DNA of 64,000 bases. Origin: Nitrospira sp. Lineage in GTDB: Bacteria; Nitrospirota; Nitrospiria; Nitrospirales; Nitrospiraceae. The stretch lies in the NCBI GenBank assembly GCA_005116955.1, contig SWDI01000006.1, positions 31,845 through 95,844 of the forward strand. Reading direction: 5' to 3'. Position 1 is the stretch's first letter; each line of letters opens with the position of its first letter. Under the pieces are notes generated by a model. That model had not been told where the DNA came from, searched no databases, and worked only from the letters and a program-made list of their open reading frames with translations. The position numbers and the translations under genes are program-made. Positions 44,298 through 53,008 of this stretch are shown piece after piece.

Positions 44298-44600
44298 GCA
44301 GGTCCATCAGTGGGGAGGAAGAGCTATTGCTAGCCCTAATCTCCGGCTAAGTCGGGCTGAGGGCCAGGATATTGGCTCGTGCCAGGGCCATGAGGGCCTG
44401 CTGCGCTGCCGTGGTGAGGCGTAACAGCGTCTAGATCCTGTGAATAGGCCTCCATCCCGTCTCCTCCTCAACGTAGACTGTGAGGAGATTCTACTGGCTG
44501 TATGCACTTAAATCAAAACTGCTCTAGTTGACTTGCCCGGTAGACCTAGCCTAGGTTGAAACTCAGGTCAACGCTTAACGGAATTTCGCTAAGGAATGAA
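44298..44600. other. Intergenic region before the GT2 gene
   Basis: About 300 bases with no intact gene. It contains the possible transposase remnant (44336-44455) and a small inverted repeat ACCTAG-C-CTAGGT (44544-44556). It separates the lipid A-core block from the GT2-epimerase pair. Confidence 0.5.
44336..44455 (-). pseudogene. Possible IS630-type transposase N-terminal remnant
   Basis: On the minus strand, ATG 44455 preceded by GGAGGAG opens MEAYSQDLDAV, which resembles the start of IS630-family transposases (MxAYSxDLR). The frame ends after 39 codons and a second frame continues with ALMALARANILALSPT. No other transposase part and no terminal repeats were found, so it is at most a decayed fragment. 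Confidence 0.3.
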
Positions 44601-45575
44601 ATGCTGACGATGACTTCTGGACAGCAGATTAGTTCATCATCACAATCTCGCTCGGGCAATCTTGAGATCAGTTCTACGTCCGATACAGTCTCGCTGATCA
44701 TCGTGAATTACAATGCATGCGAATGCATTGTCGCCTGTGTCTCGTCAGCCTTAAACCAAGTGGACGAAGTGATTGTGGTCGATAATGCTTCGAGTGACGA
44801 TAGTTTGGTGCAACTTGAAGCCGCGTTTCCAGGTGATCGGAAGTTAAAGATTGTTCGTAATCGAGAGAATCTTGGGTTTGCCGCAGGCTGCAATATCGGA
44901 GCTGAGCATTCGGCGGGCAGTTGCCTGTTGTTTCTTAATCCCGATTGTGTACTGAAACCGGAATCAGTGAAGCGCTTGTTGCGGGTGCTTGATGATTACC
45001 CGGATGTGGGAATGGTGGGTGGTCTGCTCCTCAATCCCGATGGCACCGAACAAGCTGGAGGGCGGCGGGCTATTCCAACGCCATGGCGATCCTTTGTGCG
45101 GGCATTTGGGTTGTCGCGTTTTGCAGATCGATGGCCACGCCTGTTTTTTGATTTTCACTTACACAAGCAGCCACTACCGAGCCACCCAATTGAGGTCGAA
45201 GCGATTTCCGGTGCGTGCATGTTGATCCGGCGTGCTGCGATGCAAGATGTCGGGCGTTGGGACGAGGGCTATTTCATGCATTGTGAAGACCTGGATTTGT
45301 CCATGACTTTGCGGCACAAGGGCTGGAAAATCATGTTTGTGCCTGATGCCAGGATCGTTCATGACAAAGGAGGCTGCAGCCGCTCTCGTCCCATATTTGT
45401 TGAATGGCATAAGCACCGTGGAATGATGCGGTTTTATCGCAAGTTTTTCCAGCATCAGTACCCCGGCCCCTTGATGTGGCTGGTGGCACTCGGTATCTGG
45501 TTGCGATTTGGATTGGTCGCGGCATACCACTCAGCATTGCTCACTCTGCGATATCTCGGAATTCAGCGTGGATAA
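44601..45575 (+). CDS. GT2 family glycosyltransferase
   Basis: Family 2 glycosyltransferase of 324 residues. VSLIIVNYNACECIVACVSSAL, VVDNASSDDSL, NLGFAAGCNIGAEHS, FLNPDC and CMLIRRAAMQDVGRWDEGYFMHCEDLDLSMTLR show the nucleotide-sugar site and DxD-type metal ligand region; it resembles rhamnosyltransferases. A hydrophobic C-terminal stretch may anchor it to the membrane. ATG 44601 follows AAGGAA. It overlaps the epimerase gene. Confidence 0.87.
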   Translation: MLTMTSGQQISSSSQSRSGNLEISSTSDTVSLIIVNYNACECIVACVSSALNQVDEVIVVDNASSDDSLVQLEAAFPGDRKLKIVRNRENLGFAAGCNIGAEHSAGSCLLFLNPDCVLKPESVKRLLRVLDDYPDVGMVGGLLLNPDGTEQAGGRRAIPTPWRSFVRAFGLSRFADRWPRLFFDFHLHKQPLPSHPIEVEAISGACMLIRRAAMQDVGRWDEGYFMHCEDLDLSMTLRHKGWKIMFVPDARIVHDKGGCSRSRPIFVEWHKHRGMMRFYRKFFQHQYPGPLMWLVALGIWLRFGLVAAYHSALLTLRYLGIQRG

Positions 45576-46446
45576 ATGGGTGAAGACCGGCTTGCTGGGG
45601 GCAAACAGTCTGGTGGGCGAATGCATCATCCCGCGACTGAGAGACGATGGACGTCATACGGTTGCGTTCTCCAGGCACCCATCTGGTGACGAACCTGACC
45701 CAGGAGTAACCTGGTTGCAGCTGCGTGCTTCTTTACCCGCCTACCCCGAAGTTCCCTCAATCACACAGTGGTTGTGTGTGGCTCCTATCTGGGTGCTGCC
45801 TCAGTATTTTGGAATGATCAAAACCTCCGGCGCACGCCGAGTGGTGGCGCTGTCCTCAACAAGCCTGTTCATCAAGAAGGAGTCATCCGATAGCGGTGAG
45901 CAGCATATTGCACAACGACTGGCCGAAGGAGAGCGTGCGTTGTGTACCTGGGCGGAGGCACATGGAATTGAGTGGGTCATTTTGCGTCCCACCTTGATCT
46001 ATGGACGCGGGCGAGACAAGAACCTGACGGAGATTGCCCGTTTTGTACGCAGATGGGGATTTTTCCCACTGCTGGGACAGGCCGAAGGCTTGCGCCAGCC
46101 TGTACAAGCGGAGGATGTGGCAGCTGCATGCGTGTCAGCACTGACGAGGCCTGCCGCAGCGAACCGGGCGTACAACCTTTCAGGCGGGGAAACCTTGTCT
46201 TACCGTGAAATGGTGAGCCGTATCTTTGGCGCGATCGGCAAATCGCCACGACTGGTGACCATACCGCGATGGCTCTTCCGGTTAGCGGTGACAACCGTGA
46301 ATCTAATGCCGCGATATCGACATTGGACGATGGAGATGGCGGAGCGCATGAACCGTGACCTTGTCTTTGACCATGCTGAGGCAGCGCGGGACTTGGGTTA
46401 TTCGCCAGGACTGTTTCAGCTACTAACTCATGACATACCAGCGTAA
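45568..46446 (+). CDS. NAD-dependent epimerase/dehydratase-like protein
   Basis: Extended SDR-type protein of 292 residues. The nucleotide motif is atypical (GLLGANSLVGECI rather than TGxxGxxG). WVILRPTLIYGRGRDKN with a Y-containing active-site region and AYNLSGGETLSYREMV are typical. The usual YxxxK catalytic pair is not evident, so it may bind rather than convert its sugar substrate. GTG 45568 overlaps the GT2 stop. Function in surface-glycan synthesis is inferred from position. Confidence 0.78.
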   Translation: MDKWVKTGLLGANSLVGECIIPRLRDDGRHTVAFSRHPSGDEPDPGVTWLQLRASLPAYPEVPSITQWLCVAPIWVLPQYFGMIKTSGARRVVALSSTSLFIKKESSDSGEQHIAQRLAEGERALCTWAEAHGIEWVILRPTLIYGRGRDKNLTEIARFVRRWGFFPLLGQAEGLRQPVQAEDVAAACVSALTRPAAANRAYNLSGGETLSYREMVSRIFGAIGKSPRLVTIPRWLFRLAVTTVNLMPRYRHWTMEMAERMNRDLVFDHAEAARDLGYSPGLFQLLTHDIPA

Positions 46447-46540
46447 ACTCACAGATCGTACCCGTGACTGTGGCAAGGCTTGGAGTCAAAACCTGTGGAA
46501 AACTCTTGGTAGCTGTTGGCCGGCTGGTCATGTTTTTATT

Positions 46541-46568
46541 TTGCAATGTCTTACCTGTAGGGTATGAT
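46541..46568 (+). promoter_or_regulatory. Promoter upstream of kdsC
   Basis: TTGCAA (46541-46546), 16 bases, TATGAT (46563-46568). Good -10 match; predicted start near 46575, about 30 bases before the TTG start of the HAD phosphatase gene. Confidence 0.5.
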
Positions 46569-46606
46569 GGGTCTTTTCGAAGTTTATCCAGGTAAGCCTC
46601 TTAGCC

Positions 46607-47170
46607 TTGGCGATTAAGCGCACAACACGAAGCTCTGTAAGGCGGTGGCCGTCCCGCACTCTACTCAAAGGGATTCGTCTGTTCGCGACGGATGTGGACG
46701 GAGTTCTTACCGATGCAGGCATGTACTATTCCGAGTCGGGCGATGAATGGAAGAAGTTCAACACCCGCGATGGAATGGGGATTAAACTGCTGCAGAAGGT
46801 CGGTCTCATCACGGCAATTGTGACGCAGGAGCGAACCAGGTTGGTCGCTCGCCGGGCGGAAAAACTCGCGATCCCTGAACTTCATCAAGGAGTGATGGAC
46901 AAGGTGTCGGTGATCCGAGACATGGCCATACGACATGGCATCTCACTTAGGCAAGTCGCGTATATCGGCGATGACGTCAACGACATCGAAGCCTTGAAGG
47001 CGGTGGGACTGTCAGCGGCTCCGGCGGATGGGCTTCCACAGGTCTTGAAGGTTGTCGACTACGTGTGCCGACAGAAGGGTGGGGAGGGGGCGGTGAGAGA
47101 AATTACCGAACTGATACTCCTTTCCCACAACTCCCACAACGAAATGAAACCTCGTAAGCGGAAGCGTTGA
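46607..47170 (+). CDS. kdsC: KdsC-like 3-deoxy-D-manno-octulosonate 8-phosphatase
   Basis: HAD phosphatase of the KdsC group (187 residues) that makes free Kdo from Kdo 8-phosphate. LFATDVDGVLTDAGMYYSESGDEWKKFNTRDGMGI, IVTQERTRLVARRAEKL and AYIGDDVNDIEALKAVGLS are hallmarks. TTG 46607 is the only plausible start: a stop codon is just upstream and no ATG or GTG precedes the catalytic motif. The other Kdo genes (kdsA, kdsB, kdsD) are not in the window; waaA is at 36.9 kb. Confidence 0.88.
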   Translation: MAIKRTTRSSVRRWPSRTLLKGIRLFATDVDGVLTDAGMYYSESGDEWKKFNTRDGMGIKLLQKVGLITAIVTQERTRLVARRAEKLAIPELHQGVMDKVSVIRDMAIRHGISLRQVAYIGDDVNDIEALKAVGLSAAPADGLPQVLKVVDYVCRQKGGEGAVREITELILLSHNSHNEMKPRKRKR

Positions 47171-47179
47171 GAGGGAAAC

Positions 47180-48628
47180 ATGGCGAAGCGTCACTCACTA
47201 TATCCGGTGATCATGGCGGGGGGGAGTGGGACCAGATTTTGGCCCTTAAGCCGTCATCTGTTTCCGAAGCAGCTCTTGCGGATCGGCGGCGAGCATACGT
47301 TGATTCAGCAGACCATGCGGCGCGTCCTCGGCTGTAGCCCGGCTGCTAATGTGCTGATCTCGACCAACGCGGCGCAAGCTGATCTCATTCGAACGCAACT
47401 GATTGACTGGAAAGAGGACCTCACGAACGGATTTCTCCTCGAACCAGAAGGTCGCAATACGGCACCTGCGATCGCGCTTGCCGCGCTTGAAGTGTCGGCA
47501 CGCGACCCGGATGGTCTCATGCTGGTGGTTCCCGCCGATCATGTGGTGACGGGGCAGCGTGACTTCGAAGCAGCGGTTCAATTGGCCGCACAATTGGCCG
47601 CGGAAGGCTACCTGGTGACGTTTGGGATCAAGCCGATTCGACCGGAAACCGGGTACGGCTATATCAAGCCGAACGACAAGATGCTGCTCGGTAAGCAGGG
47701 GAAATTACGTGGATATCGTGTCCAGAAATTCGTGGAGAAACCCAACGCAACGAAGGCGGCCCAGTACCTCAAGGCGGGGCAGTATTTTTGGAATAGCGGC
47801 ATGTTTGTCTGGCGTGCCGCGACGATTGTGGAAGAGATCCGCCGGCATCAGCCGGCCATTGCGACCGCGATGGATCGAATCAGGGAGCTGAAAGTGAGCG
47901 GGGCATCCACGCAGGTGATTGATGACGTCTATCGTGCGATCAAGCCGGTTTCAATCGACAACGGTGTAATGGAGCAGTCCTCGAAGGCGGCCGTGGTGCC
48001 GGTGATGTTTAAATGGTCAGATGTCGGGAGTTGGGGCAGTCTGGACGAAGTGGCGGAGAAGAATAAGGCCGGCAATGTGGTGATCGGACGAGTGGTCGAT
48101 CTGGAGAGTACGCGCTCGATCGTCTATGCGGATCGGCGTGTCGTCGCAACGATCGGGTTACAAGATATGGTGGTGGTAGATACCCCCGATGCGACGTTGG
48201 TGTGCCCCAAAGCGCGGGCGCAAGATGTGAAGAAGATCGTCGATATTCTGAAACAGCAGCAAGCCCCTGAACATTTGGAACACCTGACGGTTCAGCGGCC
48301 TTGGGGATCGTACACCGTGTTGGAAGAGGGGCCTGGGTTCAAAGTGAAACGCGTCACGGTGAATCCCGGAGGCCGTCTCTCGCTCCAACTCCATCGCCAA
48401 CGCAGTGAGCACTGGGTTGTGATAGCTGGTACAGCGCGTGTCACGCGAGGAGAAGAAATCTTTGATTTGCAGGTCGGACAAAGTACGGCGATTCCGATGA
48501 AGACACAGCATCGACTAGAAAATCCTGGGAAAGAGATCGTGCATATCATCGAAGTACAGAACGGACCGTATCTCGGTGAGGATGATATTGTGCGGTTTAA
48601 GGATGATTACGGACGTGCGAAAAACTGA
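47180..48628 (+). CDS. manC: Mannose-1-phosphate guanylyltransferase / mannose-6-phosphate isomerase
   Basis: Bifunctional ManC (482 residues) making GDP-mannose for glycans. The N-terminal nucleotidyltransferase has MAGGSGTRFWPLSRHLFPKQ, EPEGRNTAPAIALAAL and VEKP; the C-terminal cupin isomerase domain begins about residue 365 (HLTVQRPWGSYTVLEEGPGFKVKR, LQLHRQRSEHWVVIAGTA). It starts 9 bases after kdsC and is followed by a phosphomannomutase, so the two give a GDP-mannose pathway from fructose 6-phosphate. Confidence 0.95.
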   Translation: MAKRHSLYPVIMAGGSGTRFWPLSRHLFPKQLLRIGGEHTLIQQTMRRVLGCSPAANVLISTNAAQADLIRTQLIDWKEDLTNGFLLEPEGRNTAPAIALAALEVSARDPDGLMLVVPADHVVTGQRDFEAAVQLAAQLAAEGYLVTFGIKPIRPETGYGYIKPNDKMLLGKQGKLRGYRVQKFVEKPNATKAAQYLKAGQYFWNSGMFVWRAATIVEEIRRHQPAIATAMDRIRELKVSGASTQVIDDVYRAIKPVSIDNGVMEQSSKAAVVPVMFKWSDVGSWGSLDEVAEKNKAGNVVIGRVVDLESTRSIVYADRRVVATIGLQDMVVVDTPDATLVCPKARAQDVKKIVDILKQQQAPEHLEHLTVQRPWGSYTVLEEGPGFKVKRVTVNPGGRLSLQLHRQRSEHWVVIAGTARVTRGEEIFDLQVGQSTAIPMKTQHRLENPGKEIVHIIEVQNGPYLGEDDIVRFKDDYGRAKN

Positions 48629-48720
48629 ACGGAAAAAGTCATACAGTTACTCCCAAAGGCTTTCAACTGTACGACTTTCAGACTTGAAGACTGTGCAACA
48701 AGAGGACTGAACGAGGAACT

Positions 48721-50121
48721 ATGGGTTTGTTTCGCGAATACGATCTGAGAGGAATTGTCGGCAGCGAATTGACCGAGGATCTGGCTGAGCGGGTGGGCCG
48801 GGCCTACGCCACGTACGGCGTGAAGCGTGGAGTGAAGACGATCAGCCTGGGGCGTGACGGGCGGCTCAGTTCTCCGTCCTTGCACAAGGCGCTGCTCAAG
48901 GGACTGCTCGCGGGCGGACTCGATGTAATCGACATCGGGATTTGCACCTCACCGCTCGTGTATTTTTCTTTGTTCACGCTGCCGGTCGGCGGCGGTATCA
49001 TGATCACCGGAAGCCACAATGCGGCGGAGTATAACGGCTTTAAGATCTGTGTCGGCAAGTCCGCCATTCATGGAGAGGAAATCCAGGAACTTCGAAGGGT
49101 GATGGAAGCAGGGGTATTCGTATCGGGGAACGGCCGTCTCTCCGAGCATCCGATTATTCCCGACTATCTGGCGTACCTCCAGAAAAGCTTCTCTCATGTC
49201 CACGCAAACCGGCTGCATGTCGTGATCGATAGTGGAAACGGCGCAGCGTCTCTGATCGCCAAACAAGCTCTTGAATTGCTGGGTTGTAAAGTGACCGGGT
49301 TGTATTGCGATCTTGACGGACGCTTTCCTAACCATCATCCGGATCCTACGGTGCTTGAAAATCTCGCCGATCTCATGCAAGCGGTGAAGGATCATGGGGC
49401 TGATGTGGGAATCGGGTATGACGGGGATGCGGACCGAATCGGAGCTGTTGATGAGCAGGGCGAGGTGCTGTGGGGTGACCGTCTGTTAGTCATCTACTCG
49501 CGTGAGATCCTGGCCGCAAAACCAGGCAGTACGATTATTTCTGAAGTCAAGGCGTCGCAAAGTCTCTATGACGATATTGCCAAGCGAGGCGGACGTGGGA
49601 TCATGTGGAAGACTGGCCATTCGCTGATCAAGGCAAAGATGAAAGAGGAATCGGCGGTATTGGCCGGTGAAATGTCCGGACACATGTTCTTCGCGGATCG
49701 ATATTTTGGGTACGACGATGCGGTCTATGCGTCTTGTCGGCTTGTTGAAATCCTGGCGAAGACCCAACATCCGCTTTCAACCTTAGTCGCCGACTTACCC
49801 AAAACGGTGGTGACTCCAGAGATACGGGTGGACCTTCCCGATACGGTCAAATTCAACGTGGTGGAGCGGGTTCGCCTGAGATTCTCGGAGTATTTGCAGA
49901 GCAAGCAAGGCCTTGGGCCGAGCAAACTGGTGCTGCGAGGCCTCATTACGATCGACGGTGTCCGTGGGATATTTGATGATGGATGGGGGCTCATTCGGGC
50001 CTCCAACACGCAGCCGGCCTTGGTGCTCAGATTTGAGGCGACGTCTTCGGCACAGCTTAACCTCATTCGAGCGATCGTCGAGGAGGAGCTTCTGGAGGCG
50101 AAACGAGCGGTCGGGTGTTAA
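48721..50121 (+). CDS. Phosphomannomutase/phosphoglucomutase
   Basis: Alpha-D-phosphohexomutase of 466 residues, AlgC/ManB type. The catalytic Ser is in GIMITGSHNAAEYNGFK, the metal loop in GIGYDGDADRIGAVDE, the sugar-binding loop in EMSGHMFF and the phosphate loop near RASNTQPALVLRFEA. Adjacent to manC it would supply mannose 1-phosphate, and may also interconvert glucose phosphates for galU. The last base of its stop is the first of the next start. Confidence 0.93.
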   Translation: MGLFREYDLRGIVGSELTEDLAERVGRAYATYGVKRGVKTISLGRDGRLSSPSLHKALLKGLLAGGLDVIDIGICTSPLVYFSLFTLPVGGGIMITGSHNAAEYNGFKICVGKSAIHGEEIQELRRVMEAGVFVSGNGRLSEHPIIPDYLAYLQKSFSHVHANRLHVVIDSGNGAASLIAKQALELLGCKVTGLYCDLDGRFPNHHPDPTVLENLADLMQAVKDHGADVGIGYDGDADRIGAVDEQGEVLWGDRLLVIYSREILAAKPGSTIISEVKASQSLYDDIAKRGGRGIMWKTGHSLIKAKMKEESAVLAGEMSGHMFFADRYFGYDDAVYASCRLVEILAKTQHPLSTLVADLPKTVVTPEIRVDLPDTVKFNVVERVRLRFSEYLQSKQGLGPSKLVLRGLITIDGVRGIFDDGWGLIRASNTQPALVLRFEATSSAQLNLIRAIVEEELLEAKRAVGC

Positions 50122-50951
50122 TGGCTGCCACGGCTTGGCCCGATCGAATTCCCGGTGTCTCTCACATGTGCCGCTATGCTTCGATTGTAGTTCCCTTGTT
50201 GTTCCTGTTTTTACCTGCTGGTTCAGTTGAAACTCATGCTCAAGGCGAACTCAAGCGTCCTTTTCAGGTCGGTGAACGGCTGACGTATGCGGTGTCCTGG
50301 CTCAATATGACGGCTGCGATTGCCGTCATGGAAGTGGCTCAGATGGAGGGACCGAACGATCGACTGATTGCCAAGTTGGTGGGAACGGCGCACTCGACAC
50401 CGATCATCACGAAGTTCTTTCCGGTGGATAATCGAGTTGAATCGGAGCTGGATCTGGAGACACTGGCTCCGGATCATATGACCTTCCGTCGGCGCGAAGG
50501 GAGAAAGAAAGAGGATATTGAATATGTCTTCCATCAAAAAGAAGGCATGGTCACGGCTGTCAGAGGAGGTGCGACGGAGTCGCTTCCTATCCCAGCCGGG
50601 ACACAGGACATCATCTCATGCTTGTACTATACACGGACGGTCTTGCCACCGAATCCGGGGACGTCACTGAAAATGAACGTGTACCACGATAAGAAGAATC
50701 GCCCGGTCGAAATTCTTGTCGAGGCGATTGAGACTATTGAAGGGGCCTGGGGAAAGGCGGAGACGGTTCGGGTATTGGTGATCATGCCGTTCCATGGGCT
50801 GTTCATGAATCAGGGAAACATCCGCGTGTGGGTTACCAACGATGACAGGAAGACTCCGCTTCGAATGAAGGCGAAGGTCGTGCTCGGGTCCATTGTCGCT
50901 GATTTGGTGGACGGCTTTCCTGAAACCACTTCTCCAAAGCAAGAGTATTAA
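50121..50951 (+). CDS. DUF3108 envelope protein
   Basis: Exported protein of up to 276 residues with a signal peptide best fitted to the internal ATG 50166 (MCRYASIVVPLLFLFLPAG, cleavage after HAQ). The mature part is beta-rich and matches DUF3108: FQVGERLTYAVSWLNMTAA, AHSTPIITKFFPVDNRVESEL, DIISCLYYTRTV and RVWVTNDDRKTPLRMKAKV. The function is unknown. ATG 50121 overlaps the upstream stop and is kept as the outer limit. Confidence 0.82.
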   Translation: MAATAWPDRIPGVSHMCRYASIVVPLLFLFLPAGSVETHAQGELKRPFQVGERLTYAVSWLNMTAAIAVMEVAQMEGPNDRLIAKLVGTAHSTPIITKFFPVDNRVESELDLETLAPDHMTFRRREGRKKEDIEYVFHQKEGMVTAVRGGATESLPIPAGTQDIISCLYYTRTVLPPNPGTSLKMNVYHDKKNRPVEILVEAIETIEGAWGKAETVRVLVIMPFHGLFMNQGNIRVWVTNDDRKTPLRMKAKVVLGSIVADLVDGFPETTSPKQEY

Positions 50952-50961
50952 ACATCGATTG

Positions 50962-50990
50962 TTGTTCGCACGGGTCAAACCCGCTATACT
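50962..50990 (+). promoter_or_regulatory. fbp promoter predicting a near-leaderless transcript
   Basis: TTGTTC (50962-50967), 17 bases, TATACT (50985-50990). The -10 ends 10 bases before ATG 51001, leaving about 4 bases of leader. No Shine-Dalgarno is present. Confidence 0.45.
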
Positions 50991-51000
50991 GATCGTCCTT

Positions 51001-52005
51001 ATGCGAGAATTTCCACTTACGTTAAGCCGCTTTATCATTCAGAACCAGGCTTCGCATCAAGATGCGACTGAGGAATTTTCCAGTCTGTTGACCCAGATCG
51101 GTCTTGTCGGCAAGCTCATTTCTGAAGATCTGCGGCGTGCCGGGCTGATCAACATCCTTGGAACGACCGGCGACACGAACGTGCAGGGAGAAACAGTCAA
51201 GAAACTGGACGCCATCGCCAACGATGACTTCGTCAAGGTCTTTCAACATAGTGGGTATGTCTGCGCATTGGCTTCGGAAGAAATGGAAAAGCCGATTTCA
51301 ATGCCGGGCAATTGGCCGCAGGGGAAGTACATGTTGCTGTTCGATCCTCTTGATGGTTCCTCCAATACGGACAACAATATGCCTCTCGGGGCCATTTTTT
51401 CTGTGCTCAAGTATGATCGGGCTGACCGTTTGCCCACCGAAGGCGATATGATCTGTCGGGGTACTGAACAAGTGGCGGCTGGTTACCTGCTGTATGGGTC
51501 GAGCACGATGCTGGTGTACACTGTCGGGCAGGGGGTGTATGGATTCACGCTTGAACCCGGCATCGGAGAATATCTTCTGTCCCACGCGCAGGTCAGAATT
51601 CCTGACAAGGGCAAGGTCTACGCTGCCAACGAAGGGAACTATAACAAGTGGTCGGAGGGAACGAGGAAGTATGTGGATTCGCTCAAGGTCAGCGATAAAG
51701 CCACCGGTCGTCCGTACAGCGCTCGGTATTCGGGCTGTTTGGTGGCCGATGTGCATCGCCTGTTGCTCGGAGGCGGGATCTATCTCTATCCGGGCGAAGC
51801 CGACAAGCCAGAAGGGAAGCTTCGGCTGCTCTACGAGGCGAATCCACTGGCCTTTGTCGTTGAGCAGGCTGGCGGAAAAGCCTCGACGGGTACAGCGAGA
51901 ATTCTGGACGTGGAAGCTAAAAAATTGCACCAGCGTGTGCCATTGATCATTGGGAGCCGTCTGGATGTTGAGCAGGCGGAAGCGTACATTCAGGGGAGAG
52001 TGTAA
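51001..52005 (+). CDS. fbp: Fructose-1,6-bisphosphatase class I
   Basis: Gluconeogenic enzyme (334 residues) hydrolysing fructose 1,6-bisphosphate. TLSRFIIQNQ, ASEEMEKPI, LLFDPLDGSSNTDNNMPLGAIF (metal site) and YSGCLVADVHRLLLGGGIYLYPG are family signatures; the C-terminal LRLLYEANPLAFVVEQAGGKAS completes it. The frame is open upstream, but ATG 51001 gives the normal start. It precedes a class I aldolase: together they form the end of gluconeogenesis, consistent with an autotroph. Confidence 0.96.
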   Translation: MREFPLTLSRFIIQNQASHQDATEEFSSLLTQIGLVGKLISEDLRRAGLINILGTTGDTNVQGETVKKLDAIANDDFVKVFQHSGYVCALASEEMEKPISMPGNWPQGKYMLLFDPLDGSSNTDNNMPLGAIFSVLKYDRADRLPTEGDMICRGTEQVAAGYLLYGSSTMLVYTVGQGVYGFTLEPGIGEYLLSHAQVRIPDKGKVYAANEGNYNKWSEGTRKYVDSLKVSDKATGRPYSARYSGCLVADVHRLLLGGGIYLYPGEADKPEGKLRLLYEANPLAFVVEQAGGKASTGTARILDVEAKKLHQRVPLIIGSRLDVEQAEAYIQGRV

Positions 52006-52048
52006 TTACTCACGCCGTGTGATACTAGGAAGTTATCGGGAGGGAATC

Positions 52049-52972
52049 ATGGGAGATCGGGTTCAAGAGATCCTCAGTTGGTACGGGAGCGATAATGCGG
52101 GGACAAAGACCAACATTGCGCGCATGTTGCGCTCCGGCAAGTTGGCGGGGACTGGCAAGTTGGTCATTTTACCGGTGGATCAAGGATTCGAGCATGGGCC
52201 GGCGAGGAGTTTTGCGCCGAATCCGTCAGGCTATAATCCGCACTATCACTTTCAACTTGCGATTGATGCCGGATGTAATGCCTATGCTGCCCCACTGGGG
52301 TTTTTGGAAGCCGGGGTCAATGAGTTTGCGGGCCAGATTCCCCTCATTCTCAAACTCAATAATCACGATGTATTGCATGATGAGAAGGATCCGTTGCCCT
52401 CAGTTACCGGCAGTGTGAGGGATGCTCTTCGGTTGGGTTGTTCGGCCGTCGGGTTCACGATCTATCCGGGTTCTTCCCATTGCAACGCCATGTATGAGCA
52501 ATTGCAAGCGATTGCCGAGGAAGCGAAAGACAGTGGCCTTGCTGTGGTCGTGTGGTCCTATCCACGAGGGTCGGTGTTGAGTAAAGAAGGTGAGACGGCT
52601 ATGGATGTAGTCGCGTACGCGGCGCAGATTGCGGCTCAATTGGGCGCCCACATTATCAAGGTCAAATTGCCGACTGCGCATTTGGAACAAGCTGCGGCCA
52701 AGAAAGTGTATGAATCGACACAAATTCCGATCAAGACTCTGGCGGAGCGAGTGAAGCATGTCGTCCAGAGCTCGTTCGATGGTCGTCGGATCGTCATCTT
52801 TTCGGGCGGGGCCAAGAGCGAAGATAAAAACGTCTTCGAGGAAGCTCGAGCCATTCGGGATGGTGGCGGATTTGGCTCGATCATCGGGCGGAATTCATTC
52901 CAGCGTCCAAAAGCGGAGGCGACCAAGTTTCTGCACACGATCATGGGGATTTACAGCGGCGAGATTCAGTGA
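52049..52972 (+). CDS. fbaB: Fructose-bisphosphate aldolase class I (DhnA/FbaB type)
   Basis: Schiff-base aldolase of the DhnA family (307 residues). VILPVDQGFEHGPARSFAPNP, CNAYAAPLGFLE, GFTIYPGSSHCNAMYEQL, VVVWSYPRGS and HIIKVKLPT (Schiff-base Lys region) identify it. ATG 52049 is supported by GGGAGGGAA. Together with fbp it runs gluconeogenesis. An alternative role in aromatic synthesis known for some DhnA proteins is less likely here. Confidence 0.94.
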   Translation: MGDRVQEILSWYGSDNAGTKTNIARMLRSGKLAGTGKLVILPVDQGFEHGPARSFAPNPSGYNPHYHFQLAIDAGCNAYAAPLGFLEAGVNEFAGQIPLILKLNNHDVLHDEKDPLPSVTGSVRDALRLGCSAVGFTIYPGSSHCNAMYEQLQAIAEEAKDSGLAVVVWSYPRGSVLSKEGETAMDVVAYAAQIAAQLGAHIIKVKLPTAHLEQAAAKKVYESTQIPIKTLAERVKHVVQSSFDGRRIVIFSGGAKSEDKNVFEEARAIRDGGGFGSIIGRNSFQRPKAEATKFLHTIMGIYSGEIQ

Positions 52973-53008
52973 TCTCCCATGCAGGAATGATACGAGCGAA
53001 ATAACACC

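Noticed and set aside
44528-44556. TTGACT with a -10 before the GT2 gene
   Set aside because: At 16-18 base spacing the -10 is CCTAGG/CTAGGT-like, far from consensus.
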